Origin: Pseudisothecium myosuroides
Taxonomy: Eukaryota; Streptophyta; Bryopsida; Hypnales; Lembophyllaceae
Reading direction: 5' to 3'
Assembly (NCBI GenBank): GCA_951799445.1
Contig: OX637287.1
Span: 45,599,724 to 45,663,723, forward strand
Length of the DNA: 64,000 nucleotides
Made by a program: the position numbers and the translations under genes. Under the pieces are notes generated by a model that saw only the letters and a program-made list of their open reading frames with translations, searched no databases and was not told the origin of the DNA. Below are positions 36,016 to 46,804 of the stretch, piece by piece. How positions within the stretch are numbered: the first letter of the stretch is position 1; each line of letters begins with the position of its first letter.

Positions 36016-36333
36016 TAAGGTAGGAGGTCCAGAATTCAAGCATCTAAGCGCTGAAACTGAATTTTGGGGAGGTAAAACACCTTGAAATATTTTTCAGTAA
36101 ATTTTCCTTGAAAGACAAGTGGAATTGAAATCTAACCCAAGTCGTTTCATATTTTTTGGACCTTTGTGGAATTAGTTACAAATTTTTGAAGTTGGAAAAA
36201 AGTGGTCATTGGTGGTCATCAAAATGGACCACCTTCTGAAATGTGCATAGGTGGTACATTGAAGAAAGCAAAATGTACCTCTGAGTCATGTTCCATTTTA
36301 ATGCCCGCTCCGTTTTACAGCCTCCTACCTTAG
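36016..36333. mobile_element. TAAGGTAGG-family MITE, best copy
   Basis: The 318 bp unit has ends TAAGGTAGGAGG and CCTCCTACCTTA. It carries GTCGTTTCATATTTTTTGG and AAAGCAAAATGTACCTC in its interior. Two diverged copies lie at 1.33 and 2.80 kb. Confidence 0.75.
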
Positions 36334-36483
36334 TGATTATTGTGATTGTGTGTTGTTGGAATGGATGATGTAATATAGAATGTGTGTATGCAAAGTTGAG
36401 AGTAAAAAATTTGCATCGTGCTTATATGTGTGAATGCCTAGTTGGGTTTATTGAGAGCATTGTGTTTGTAGATTTGAATTAGT

Positions 36484-36554
36484 GTCCTTGTAGTATAATA
36501 GTGAGTATTCTTGCTTGTCATGTGACTACGGTTCGATCCCTGACAATGGCACCA
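36484..36554 (+). pseudogene. tRNA-Asp-like sequence with encoded CCA
   Basis: The sequence follows plant tRNA-Asp(GUC) closely at the 5' side (TAGTATAATAGTGAGTATTC, an A-box region) and contains anticodon context CTTGTCA with GTC at 36,517-36,519 and GGTTCGATCCC (B-box). The acceptor halves GTCCTTG and CAATGGC pair at six of seven positions, but about five bases are missing before the T arm and the T stem is mispaired. It ends ACCA. Nuclear tRNA genes do not encode CCA, so it probably derives from a reverse-transcribed tRNA: on the minus strand it begins TGGTGCC directly after the end of the repeat block, i.e. where a PBS would lie. Confidence 0.6.
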
Positions 36555-37143
36555 AAATGTAGTCTAGGTTTTGTTTTACCGCACAAAACCCAGGAACACT
36601 AATATAGGAGGTTCTTTTAAATAGCAAAGATATAAATAGTCTATTATTACATGACTAATGTCACTTATCAAATAGTAATATAGTATAAAATCAAATGTAC
36701 ATGGTTCTAGGCCTTATAGTATATTAACATTTTTATTACCAAGGATAATACCTAGTGTTTAATGGGTTCGTCAAATATTCTAGACAATGATTCAGGTTTG
36801 ATCAATTTTTTATGCAAATATATGCTCTATCATCTAATCAAAATGCCAAGATAATACTTTTAAATAATATACACATAGTTCTTTGATTACCACCTTTAAT
36901 TTATGTTATGTTCAAATTGGTCCAATCTATTTTTTATATATATTGCTCTTGGTGCAAAATGCCTAACAATATAGCCTTCTATGTCAAATTGTCTTAGTAT
37001 GCAACAAGAAGTATGAGTTTAAGATTTAATACTGGGATCTGTTTTTCCTTTTTCTTTTGTACTTGGATTTAGTTCAATTTATCTAATGCACACACAAGAT
37101 TAGAACCTATATGCAAACATGGGTCCAATATTCACTTATTTTC
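36555..37143 (-). repeat. Repeat block, right arm, first part
   Basis: Inverted homologue of 30,335-31,725 without E7. It is split from its remainder (50,127-51,450) by the Ty3/gypsy element. The E7 empty site, a single TTAA, lies at 37,019-37,022. Confidence 0.75.
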
Positions 37144-38082
37144 TGAAACACACTTTTTCACTTCATGTAATTTTTATTCCATGCAATAGAATTACATTAA
37201 TCTAATTCTATGTATTTTCCAATTTGTAATGAACTAGGAGTCAATGTTGATCTTTAATTTCTTTAAGCTTTTTAAGTCTTTGCTTGACTTTGTGAGACAA
37301 GATCTTTTATTATTATCTTCAATTCTTCAATGGGTCTTGAATCTCTTATTTCTTTTGACTTGTTTTCTCTTTAAGCTTTTTGTCTTTGTTGTAAATCTTT
37401 TATATCTTTTTGCCTTTTATTTTGTTGTATTGCTTGAAAGTTGGTCTTTGGAAAGTCGATCTTGTATTGTTGGTGTTAATAAATCATCTCTATACAATGG
37501 AAAAAATTCCCTTTATATAGTTTCCCGCGGTCACATGAGAACTAAGGAAAAACCCTAACCGTTTTGCCTTTAGTAATAGGTCTAAGACTATTCCTACTAT
37601 AATTTTCCTAACTACCTTTTCCTAACTAATTCTTTCCTATAATTAGCCTAGTAACTCTGTACCAAGTAAGTTGTATTGCCGCTTTGGTCTTCCTTGTCTG
37701 TGCTGAAGTGGTCTTTTGTAGAATTAATAACTTGTGAATTAAGATATTTTTCCTCATTATTAATCTTTCCATCTTGTATTCTGAAGTATATACTTTAAGA
37801 TTCTTCATTCTTAAATCCAATTCTTCATGTTTTACCAATTTTAATTAATTATGGAAAGTGCTCAAAAATACAAGAATCGATACAATTTTGTCATTTTTAC
37901 AAATTAATAACTTTTGTATTTTTATATTTTTATACATGTGAATCATTTTGTTCCCTGTAGTCTAGCATACTTTATCCTCTGATCTAATTATCTTGAGATT
38001 CCTAAAATATCAATAATTATTTTAAGGAATCTAAAGTAAGCCAATTAATAATTTCTTTAAAGGATAACATAATGGTTTAACA
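37144..38082 (-). repeat. 3' LTR
   Basis: Starts TGAAACACAC and ends TTTAACA on the plus strand; differs from the 5' LTR at only about ten places by eye, roughly 99% identity. On the minus strand it begins TGTTAAACC. Confidence 0.95.
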
Positions 38083-38097
38083 TTTATCCCCCTCCGG
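38083..38097 (-). other. Polypurine tract
   Basis: On the minus strand GGAGGGGGATAAA directly precedes the 3' LTR, the usual plus-strand primer site of LTR elements. Confidence 0.85.
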
Positions 38098-38120
38098 TAA
38101 AAAAATCATGTCCTCATGAC

Positions 38121-41100
38121 TTATGAGTAAATTCTAAAATTACGTGGATCAAGATGGGGTATGTTGAGGTTGGGATAAGTGGCCGTAAAGTCGAATTCCT
38201 TATATGTGAAAATTTGACTTTTTGTATTGTAATACATATGTTCAAAGCCTTTTATAAAATCAATTTTTCTTAAGGTCATTGGAAACTTTGGATATTGCTT
38301 TTGTAAAAAATCGAACCATGTATCTTTAATCTTGTGATAGAATGCTTTATCAAATTCTTTTAACTCATTGAGTGCCTTTTGAAATATAGATTGATTTTTG
38401 AATTGAAATCGAGATATTGTTTGTATATTTGTCTCATCATTTCTCCCACGTGGTTTTAATGGTTTCATTAATGAGTCATTTGCAAAGAAAATTTTATGAT
38501 GACTTACAATCATTTGATAAGAACGAGTGATGTAACAAATAACGTAACATACCGGGGATGCCGTATATGTCTCTACCACTCCTTTTTTGATTTGAAGATC
38601 TCCAATATGCCACATAAATACTATTAACTCTTTTAACTCAGAACTTGCTTTTAACCAAATGCTTTCAAATTCTTGTTGATTGATAAGAGTTTTGTATGGG
38701 AGATAAATTAAACCATCCATTCCCAAAAATAATTTACTGGTAATTTCATAGTGTTGTTTTAAAGATATTGGGGGATACGCAAAACTTCGTATATTGTATA
38801 GTATATCTTTAAAGACTTTAGTTTTCATTTCCGAATTGGATCTTTGTTGGTTTTGTTTTGGACGTGACGATACTTCATCTGTAATAGAATTCTTCTTTGG
38901 ATCATTAGAAATGTCATTTTTAAAGGTATTTCGTAATTGTTGTAATGTAATCTGTGTGACCTCATAGGAAGCCTCTTCTGCACAAAGAGCCATTTTCAAT
39001 CTTTTTATCTCTAATTTTAATTGTTGATTTTCTTGATATAAGTCCAAGTTTTGGTTAATTTTAAATGCTTGTTCTTTGATATGAATTGAATTATGCTTGA
39101 TGTGTTTTTGAGGATTCTTTTCTTGAAGAAATTCCGGTATTTATTTCCATAATTGGTTCGTCCCTTGTGTTTCGCTAATTATAACTATATCTTTTTCTTT
39201 TTCTCTCTTGTTCTGATGATCTTTTCCTTTAATCCCTTCTTTCGTGGTCTTGATATTAGGGTTTGACAACTTTAGTTTTTGAATTTCTTTACTGTTGGCT
39301 TCATTGAGGTTAGGTCGACATTTATTGTCTTCCTTCGTGTCTCCCGCCGTTTCTGATGTTTCTTTTGTTTGTCGTGTTGCTTCTGGTGTTTCAGCCGTTG
39401 CCTCTGATGTTTCTCTTGCCGTCCCTTGTGCTTTTCTTGTGGTGTCTTCGTCGTCGTCTTCATCGCCCACTGCTCCCAAAGCTTGCTCCGCCGTCGCCGC
39501 TTCTAGGTCTCGTCGTGCGCCTGCTTGCAAAACCCTCGCCATTGCCGCCGCCACGCGTTTTCCTTTGCTTGTCGCCCCTGCACCTGTCTCTGTCGGAGCC
39601 GGCGCTGCTGTCCCGACTTCCGCCATAGCTGCCTGCCGGGTGTCCTCTTGCTTCTGATCACTGTCTTCCTCCCTGCTCCGATTGGTGTGAGCTCGGTACT
39701 CGTTTATTTTAGGGTTCTTATTCTCTGTTGGGGCTGCTTTCTTTGCAACTGGAGTATATCCTCCACCATGATCAGCACAAGCAGTCGCTAGTATGTTCCT
39801 TTTGTTGTTTTTGTGAATGTTTGTTTCCTCTTATCTAACAGACTGGTTTGTCAGATTCTTAGCGTCAGTTTTTTTGGTCAAATGTCGATGTTTTAGGTTC
39901 TTAGCTGTGAGCAACGCCCGGGCTTCTTCGTGTTCTTTGTCGTTGTTAATCCTCTCTTTCTTTTTATTGCGGTTGTGGTTCTTCATGATGGCTTGTTTCT
40001 TATTTTTTGTTGTTTTCTCTTTAGCAGCATCTTTAGCAGGCGTTTCAGCAGCTCCAACAGGTGTTCTAGCAGCTCCAGCAAGTGTTCCAGTAGCTTCAGC
40101 AGCTATTCCAGCAACTTCAGCAGTCGCGGCAGTAGTATCAGCAGGTGTTGTAGCAGCTGCAGCAAAAGTTTCCTTGGTCGCTTGGTTTGAGGTCACCGTA
40201 GGAGCAGCTGAAGCGTTGTCTTCGGTGGCTTGTTTCTTTTCTTTCATCGTTTTATCTGTTGTGGGTTCTTCATCTCCCTTTGTCGTTTCATTCTTGCCTG
40301 TGTTGCTCCTGATGTCCGCGTGATTGAGTGGGGCCTTTCTTCTACTGTGGTCAGTGCGGGTTCTCTTCTCAGCTCGTATTGTTTGTGTGGTTGGAGTGGG
40401 AGTCTGGGTAGGAATCGGAGTGGTCGTTGGGGCAAGAACTATAGCAACAGGTGCCGCATTAGCAGTCAATGCAGGAATTGTAATAGAAGGCGCAATGTTG
40501 TCCTCCCCGTCCTTTTTGTATTGCTCGTGCTGGAGGTACTGGAGGTAATCTTTCTTGGTTGTTTTCTTTGTATGTCTGGAAATGTATATTTCTTTATGTT
40601 TGAATATTTTTGTTGTTTGTGGTGTGTTCGTTCTTTTGGCTGGTTTTGTCGAGGTTGCTGCAAAGTCATCATTTTTGTCAAAGTTTCTCTCCTGCGGTAT
40701 TGTTGGTAGTTTATCTGTTGTAGCATCAGTACAAGTCTTCTCGTTCTGCCAATACTGTCTTTTTTTGTTTTTAGTGTTGTAGGTGGCAATTTCCTCTTCT
40801 TCATGAAATATTTTTGTATTTGTTTCATTAGTTTTCATACTATTATTATAGATTTTTGAAAAAATTGTTGTTGCAGGTATTTTGTCCACTTCCATAGAAC
40901 CAGCCAATATCTCTGGAAGCTCAAGTGGTGGAATCAAATTTTTTATAAATTTAGCTTTCTTAATAGCTTTTAATGTTGTTTCAGATAATGGAGAGAGTAG
41001 TGACTTCTTTCCTAGTTTAGGAGTTACATAATTTTTAATACTTTTAGCCAAAGCTAAGGAATTTGTTGCTGATAATAAAAGGCTAATGTGTGCTCCTAGT

Positions 41101-41681
41101 CTTGTGTGAATTATGACAGGCTTTGGGCCTTGTACTTCTAATTTTATCCTTTGTAATTCATAATGGAATTGGAGTTTAAAAACTTCTATCCAATCTATTG
41201 CTCCTCCTTCCATTTTTTGTTGTACTAATTGTATTATTGACCATGAAACTTCTCCAGTCTTCTGTTTAAGATTGAAAGCAGATCCTAAGAATTTTAAAAT
41301 TGTTTTTGTTTCTTGATTCCCACCCATGGCTGATGTAATAATGGCTGTTTTAGAAGTGTTTAACTTAGTAATAATGAATTGATTGGCACATTCTTTAGTA
41401 GGCATAGCTAGAACAGGTTTAAGATGGAAAATGTTAGTGAAAACTTCCCTGAAATTTTGTGGTATTAACTTATAATCTTTTCCTTCGACCATACTAGTTT
41501 CTGCTTCTCCTTCCAAATTTAATAACACTTCCTGCACCATGTCTTTAAGGATTTTACCTTCCCATTCTACTTGTGTAGCAAAATTTAATAAATCCATGTT
41601 TTTTAAAATATTTTTTTCTATTGCTGTAAACCCATTTTTTGGTAAGATTACTGTTTTAATATTAAATTCTATGTCTGCCAT
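38121..41681 (-). pseudogene. Long extra ORF after pol (1,186 codons, two internal TAA)
   Basis: From ATG at 41,681 (MADIEFNIKTVILPKNG) to TAA at 38,121 a single frame is open except for TAA at 39,831-39,833 and at 39,141-39,143. Residues 1-300 look globular (NFREVFTNIFHLKP, WIEVFKLQFHYELQR). A Thr/Ala/Lys-rich low-complexity stretch follows (about 350-850). The C-terminal part has a short coiled coil (LYQENQQLKLEIKRLKMAL) and another globular region (FLQKQYPKFPMTLRKIDFI). I see no signal peptide or clear membrane helix, so it does not look like an envelope protein. Plant Athila/Tat elements may carry extra frames in this place, but I recognise no domain. The three open segments might be separate proteins, but sharing one frame over 3.5 kb argues for one broken gene. 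Confidence 0.7.
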
Positions 41682-41717
41682 AATTCTAAATGATGATGTG
41701 ATGTAAATGCTGATCAA

Positions 41718-42041
41718 AATTGCTTGTAATCAAAAATAATAAGAGAGAAAGAGCTTGAATGAGTTATTTTCCCAAAGATATAACTACCTTAAGGAAGTTA
41801 GTGTAACTGCCGTCTTATGTTCAACCCTGAAAATGACATTCATACTGAAAATGTCTTGAAACATATTAGTGTTATTCACACCTAATAATGGATACCATAC
41901 TCCATCCCTTGTCCCTTTGCCTCTACACCTGGTTTTTGAGTCTTTTTGTAAATTCTTAATAGTAAAATCGTTATCTTTCTTTTATATATTTTTTATTTTT
42001 AATGGTTGTTGTTGTCTTTGAAGAATATTATTTGTTTTATT
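41718..42041 (-). other. Noncoding spacer between integrase and extra ORF
   Basis: About 320 bp inside the retrotransposon without an open frame. It could hold a promoter or splice acceptor for the extra ORF, but no signal is clear. Confidence 0.4.
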
Positions 42042-43162
42042 CTATTTTATATGGGATTTGATTAATTGAATAGTAGGTTGTACATAGTTTATTCTAATAT
42101 TTGGTTTTGTCATGTTTTGACCATAGGGTTTTATTCTTCGGACCGGTATAAGAAATTCTTCTCCATTTGAATTTATTAATTCCATTGTTTTATTAGGATA
42201 AATTGTTTTCACTATGGCAAGTCCCACCCATTCATCTTTGGTTTCATTTTCCATAACCTTTAACCATAATACTTTCTGGCCTTTTTTGGTATTGGTTGAT
42301 ATCTTCCAGTGTAAATTTTTTTTGTAATATTTCTCCGAGTTGATTTGGGTATGTATTTATGTTTGTAAGACATGCTTGTTCTTTATTTGGGGTATAGCAA
42401 TACTTGCAACATTTTCGTTCTCCTAGTAGTTTCTTATTTGATTCTTCCATATTTCCTTTTACATAGTCTTTTGTATTTGTCCTTGTTTGATTGGTTAAGT
42501 GTAAGGTCGGGTTTTTACTTTTATTGTCTTGTATCATAGATAGAAAAACATTGTGAATCGGATCGGTCATTCCTTCTTCCATGATATATGGTCGTAATTT
42601 ATTGATATTTACCAGAACGGTCACTCTTGTGGTCTCATATAAGTCCACTGTTCCATTAGAATAGACAGTTTTTATTTCGTAAGGCCCAAACCATTTATTT
42701 ACAAATTTTCCTCTTTTCTTTTTAATAGTAGGTTTTAACCATAAGACATTTTGTCCTATTTGAAAACCTCTTTGTTGAATCTGATACATATGGCGTAACA
42801 TTACTGAATCTTTCATTGTTGAGCCTATTTTTCGGAAATTGGGAATTTGAACATTCCCCAATCTTGTATGTGTTGTGAGGTGTTTGTTGGTTTCTTTGAT
42901 TTAAATGGTTGGATTTGTCATGACAAAACTTCCTCATTAATTGCGTTTTAGTTATGTAATTTTCAGCCTCAATTTGTCGTAAATTCATTTGTTCTAGTTG
43001 TTGCATTCGGTGTGCCAACATTGCATACACTGCTAAAACCCTTTGATGTCCTTGTGGTTGAGTCTCTAAGTACTTGATGGGAAGTAATGCCTCTATTCCA
43101 TATACTAGTAAGAAGGGCGTATGGCGAGTAGTTACTTTGTACGCTGTTCGGTATGCCCATAG
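42042..43162 (-). pseudogene. Integrase C-terminal part
   Basis: The segment begins in the conserved LWAYRTAYKVTTRHTPF and LLVYGIEALLP region, passes a frameshift near 42,850, then shows the SH3-like tail (WFGPYEIKTVYSNGTVDL, INKLRPYI). A short second SH3-like piece follows at 42,042-42,254 (GLAIVKTIYPNKTMELI, RRIKPYG). It is separated from the catalytic core by the 516 bp MITE. The doubled SH3-like tail is unusual. Confidence 0.75.
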
Positions 43163-43678
43163 CCCGGGTACGCAACTCATGTATTATACACAGAGGTCAT
43201 CGGCATTAAAACGGCTCAGAGGACGGCTTTTGTAAAAATTATATCAAATTAAAAAGACCAAAAAGCTGGGTGAAGACCAAATTAAAAAAAATTAAATGTA
43301 GAAAATGTTCAATTGCATACATATGAGGAAAAAACTAACAATATATATGAAGAATTGAAACACCTATGCATAGTTTTAAAAATTCTTTACAAAAAGTTCC
43401 CTCCAATTAAAATTAAAATTTTATTAAAAAGCCCAAAAATTTGGGTAGCTTGTCCCATGATACATGTATTAAAAAAACTCATATAATTAGTTTTTTAATG
43501 CTATTATTGTCCCCAAAGAAATATCATTTCATATATATAATTACGTTTTTGGATTCCTTGTTAAAAGGGCTACAAGAGTTTTCTACATTAAAACAAATTG
43601 TATCCCTTGAAATTAGACTAAAATGCATTATAAGTGATTATAATTAGGGCCATATAAAATGGGAGTTGCGTACCCGGG
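43163..43678. mobile_element. hAT-like MITE inserted in integrase
   Basis: The 516 bp unit has termini CCCGGGTACGCAACTC and GAGTTGCGTACCCGGG and an exact 8 bp duplication GCCCATAG (43,155-43,162 and 43,679-43,686). An 8 bp duplication is typical of hAT transposons. Removing the insert and one duplication restores continuity of the integrase reading across LWA|YRT. It has no coding capacity. Confidence 0.9.
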
Positions 43679-44664
43679 GCCCATAGTGCAGAGAATAATT
43701 TTTGATCCCAATCAGTCTGATTGCCATTCACTAATTTTGTGAGTATAGCTTTTAGTACTTTGTTTGTTGAATCTGCCTGTCCATTGCCTTGGGGGTAATA
43801 AGGAGTTGACTTCCGATGCTAGATCATGAACTCTGTGGTAAGAAGTTTGATTGTCGTATTGAGGAAGTGAGTTCCTTGGTCGCTTATCAATTCTATTGGA
43901 CATCCGTATCGAGTAATTATTTCCTAATACAAAAATTTAGCCGTAGATTGGGCACTATTGTCTTTTAATGCTCGAGCTTCCACCCATTTGGAGGTATAAT
44001 CAGTTGATGTGATTATATATCGGTTAGCTGTGGTTCTTGCTGGTGGGTGTATTGGCCCAATAAAGTCAATTCCCCACCTCTGAAAAATCTCAAGTGGTAA
44101 AACGGGGTGTAAGGGATTTTTCCCTTTTCCGGGTTTACTACTATATCTTTGGCAGATGTCACACTTTTTGCAATAGTTGTGTACATCTTTTTGTAAATCA
44201 GGCCACCAGTACAAAGCTGTTAAAACCTTATGTAATGCTATAGTGGAGGAGAAATGTCCTCCAGCTAGATCCCCATGGGCTTCTGCAATAATGGCCCTGG
44301 TTATTGGTCCTGCTACACAGATTCTGGGCAAGGAATCTGAGCACATTTTTACCAATCTTTCCATTTCATCTAAATGATACGGTCGACTTCGTATTGCTAT
44401 GTGACGACGTATGTTTAGAGGTATATCCATTGGTATTCTTCCAATTCGAAGATAATCAATTATTAGTCTTCGCCAATCATAAAATGGGAAAATTTCGTCT
44501 TATTCTTGTGTAACTTGTACCATGAACAAGTTTGCATCTGGGAATGAATCTGGTATTCCCATAGCTGCTTCACCATTGCTGATCCTTGAAAGATGGTCAG
44601 CTACCACATGTTGTCTACCTGGCTTATGTACGATTTCAAAATCGTACTCTTGGAGTAGCAGCAT
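43679..44664 (-). pseudogene. Integrase zinc-binding and catalytic core
   Basis: The HHCC zinc finger is visible (HGDLAGGHFSS and CKKCDICQRY). The core follows: the first Asp in WGIDFIGPI, the second in LISDQGTHF, and the third position in YYPQGNGQADSTNK, where Asp stands in place of the usual Glu. In-frame stops occur after the RNase H tail at 44,664, near 44,503, at the FLY position near 43,924 and in the FMI-HRKS stretch. Integrase would join element DNA to the genome; this copy cannot encode it whole. Confidence 0.85.
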
Positions 44665-46797
44665 TCATCGAGCTATTCTTCCAGATACGATGGTTATATT
44701 GACCAGGTGTAGTAGGGCCTTATGGTCCACATAGAATACAAAACGATTAGCCAATAAGTAATGACAAAACTTATGTAATGAGTATATCATGGCTAGAGCC
44801 TCTCGTTCTGTCATTGAATAGTTCCTTTCAGCTTGGTTCAGTAACCGACTTGCGTAGAATATGGGTGAATTGACTTTTCCATCAATGTTTTGTGCCAAAA
44901 CACTACCAATGGCCTCGTTGGATGCATCGCAATGCACATGAAACATTTTGTCCCAGTCAGGAGTCCTTAAGATTGGAGTCTCAGTTAATTTTCTTTTAAT
45001 CAGTTCAAATGCTTCTTGACACTTCTCATCCCAAAGAAACTTGACAGTTGACTTGTTGAGGTTGGTCAAAGGCTGTGTGATTCTTGCAAAATCCTTAATG
45101 AATCTTCGATGGTAACTAGCTGATCCCAGGAACTGACGTACACCCTTCATATTAATGGGTGGTGAAAGCGTTTGAATGGCTTTAATCTTTCCAGGATCTA
45201 CGAGTATTCCTTCTTTGCAGATGATATGTCCAAGTAATGTACTTGAGCTTACTGCAAACGTGCACTTTTCTGGATTTAAACTAATCCTAGTTTCGCGACA
45301 CCTTCCTAAACACTTGCGGAGATGTTCCAGGTGCATAGCTTTATTGCCGTACACAGTAAAGTCATCTAGGAAAACTTGCATGAATAGATTTAGAAATTCA
45401 GCAAATGCTTGCATGATTGCTCTTTGAAAAGTTGCTGGAGCACATTTTAGTCCAAATGGCATTATGCGGTAGGCAAATGGTCCCCACTCCGTAATGAAGC
45501 GGGTCTTGAGTTGATCCTGTAAAGCCATGAGGATTTGATTGTATCCACTGAATCCATCCAGCGTGGAGTACATTTCATGTTCTGCCGCAGCTTCCAATAC
45601 TTGGTCAGTGAATGGTAGTAGAAAGGGATCCATCTTTGTGACCCCGTTCAATTTTCGGTAATCTACACATACTCGAAGCTTGCCATTTTTCTTTGGTACT
45701 ATCACAATGGGTGATAACCATTCAATTTCCTTGACTGGATAAATGAATCCTACTTTTAGCAACTTATTAATTTCTTCTTTGACTTTGGCTGCATATTTCG
45801 GATTCATTCGATACATGGCTTGTCTCACTGGATATGCATTAGGCGTGAGCTCAATGCGATGTTCACATATATGTGTTGGTATTCCTTTAAGGTCTTCATA
45901 ACTCCACGCAAACACATCCTTGAACTCTTGTAGGAGTTTGACCAATTCTTCCTTGAATTCTAATTCAAGATTCTTGTAGATGCGTACATTGTGGGGTTTC
46001 TCTGCCATGCCCAAGTTAACTTCCTGTACTTGGTCTTTATCCTCTATAGTCCACTTGGCGATGTCTTTGCCTTGAACTGAAATCGATGCTAGAGTATCAT
46101 CAACAGTGAGTGTGCCCTCCTTTTGGTCATAGAAATGGGCTGGGTATTTGAGGGATGTATCTGTTACTTTGTCATTTTCTGGCCTCCTCTTTTTCCCTAC
46201 TTTTGAGAGTGAATTTGTCGTAGATGGTAACTTTGGTTCAGCCACTTGACATTCATAAGAGAACATTTCTTTGAGCCCTGTAAGCTCGATGTCGGCAATA
46301 GGTTGGAGAGATGGTACCGCTTGGTATACTATTTGTTCTTCCTTATCCGTTAATCCCCTTGTCCAGTCGTAGCATTCAATTTGGACTGGTCTTTTTGAGG
46401 GTGGTGGATATGGAATCCGCCTAGTGCTGATTTTCTTCTCTTTTGTTTTATATACCAATGTAATGGTATCCTTTGCCCAATCTTGCCTTGTATTTGCTTG
46501 TTTAAGCCAGGGTCTGCCAAGTAACATGGTATAACTACCAGATTTGGACTCCATCTTCATCACTGTAGCTGTGATGTTATATTGGAAACCTCCTATTTCA
46601 ATTCGGAGATCTCGTATGATTCCTAATGGTGTCACCTTTCGTTGGTCTGCCATTTTAATAGTAAATGGGGCTGGTTCTAGTTTTTGGTATCCCAATTTCT
46701 GATAGAGTTCTTCGGTAATAATGTTTACTCCAAAACCTCCATCTAATAAAACATTGTGTATGGTGTAATGTTTGATGCGAGCTGTCATTACTAGCAT
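44665..46797 (-). CDS. Retrotransposon protease-reverse transcriptase-RNase H (710 codons)
   Basis: Longest intact pol segment. The aspartic protease site reads VLLDGGFGVNI (Asp at residue 19), with GG then Phe where many plant elements have Ser; LLGRPWL follows near residue 92. The reverse transcriptase spans about 340-520, with LRVCVDYRKLN, STLDGFSGYNQI, MPFGLKCAPATFQR and the catalytic FLDD at 476-479. RNase H follows (about 600-710) with HCDASNEAIGSVLAQ and FYVDHKALLHL. It copies the element RNA into DNA. The upstream boundary is a frameshift from the gag region near 46,830, and the ORF ends at a TGA in place of Trp at 44,664, just before integrase. The start is set by the frame, not by a proven initiation site. 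Confidence 0.92.
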   Translation of the reverse strand: MLVMTARIKHYTIHNVLLDGGFGVNIITEELYQKLGYQKLEPAPFTIKMADQRKVTPLGIIRDLRIEIGGFQYNITATVMKMESKSGSYTMLLGRPWLKQANTRQDWAKDTITLVYKTKEKKISTRRIPYPPPSKRPVQIECYDWTRGLTDKEEQIVYQAVPSLQPIADIELTGLKEMFSYECQVAEPKLPSTTNSLSKVGKKRRPENDKVTDTSLKYPAHFYDQKEGTLTVDDTLASISVQGKDIAKWTIEDKDQVQEVNLGMAEKPHNVRIYKNLELEFKEELVKLLQEFKDVFAWSYEDLKGIPTHICEHRIELTPNAYPVRQAMYRMNPKYAAKVKEEINKLLKVGFIYPVKEIEWLSPIVIVPKKNGKLRVCVDYRKLNGVTKMDPFLLPFTDQVLEAAAEHEMYSTLDGFSGYNQILMALQDQLKTRFITEWGPFAYRIMPFGLKCAPATFQRAIMQAFAEFLNLFMQVFLDDFTVYGNKAMHLEHLRKCLGRCRETRISLNPEKCTFAVSSSTLLGHIICKEGILVDPGKIKAIQTLSPPINMKGVRQFLGSASYHRRFIKDFARITQPLTNLNKSTVKFLWDEKCQEAFELIKRKLTETPILRTPDWDKMFHVHCDASNEAIGSVLAQNIDGKVNSPIFYASRLLNQAERNYSMTEREALAMIYSLHKFCHYLLANRFVFYVDHKALLHLVNITIVSGRIAR

Positions 46798-46804
46798 TTC
46801 TATA

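Noticed and set aside
39295..40323. Long plus-strand open frames (Ser/Val/Ala-rich products) opposite the retrotransposon extra ORF
   Set aside because: They mirror the Thr/Ala/Lys-rich codons on the minus strand; the minus frame continues far beyond them in one frame.
33658..41717. Idea of an altered genetic code, because many stops in decayed frames are TAA/TAG
   Set aside because: The host gene uses TAG as a normal stop and spliceosomal introns; TAA/TAG arise easily from the Lys/Gln/Glu codons common in these frames.
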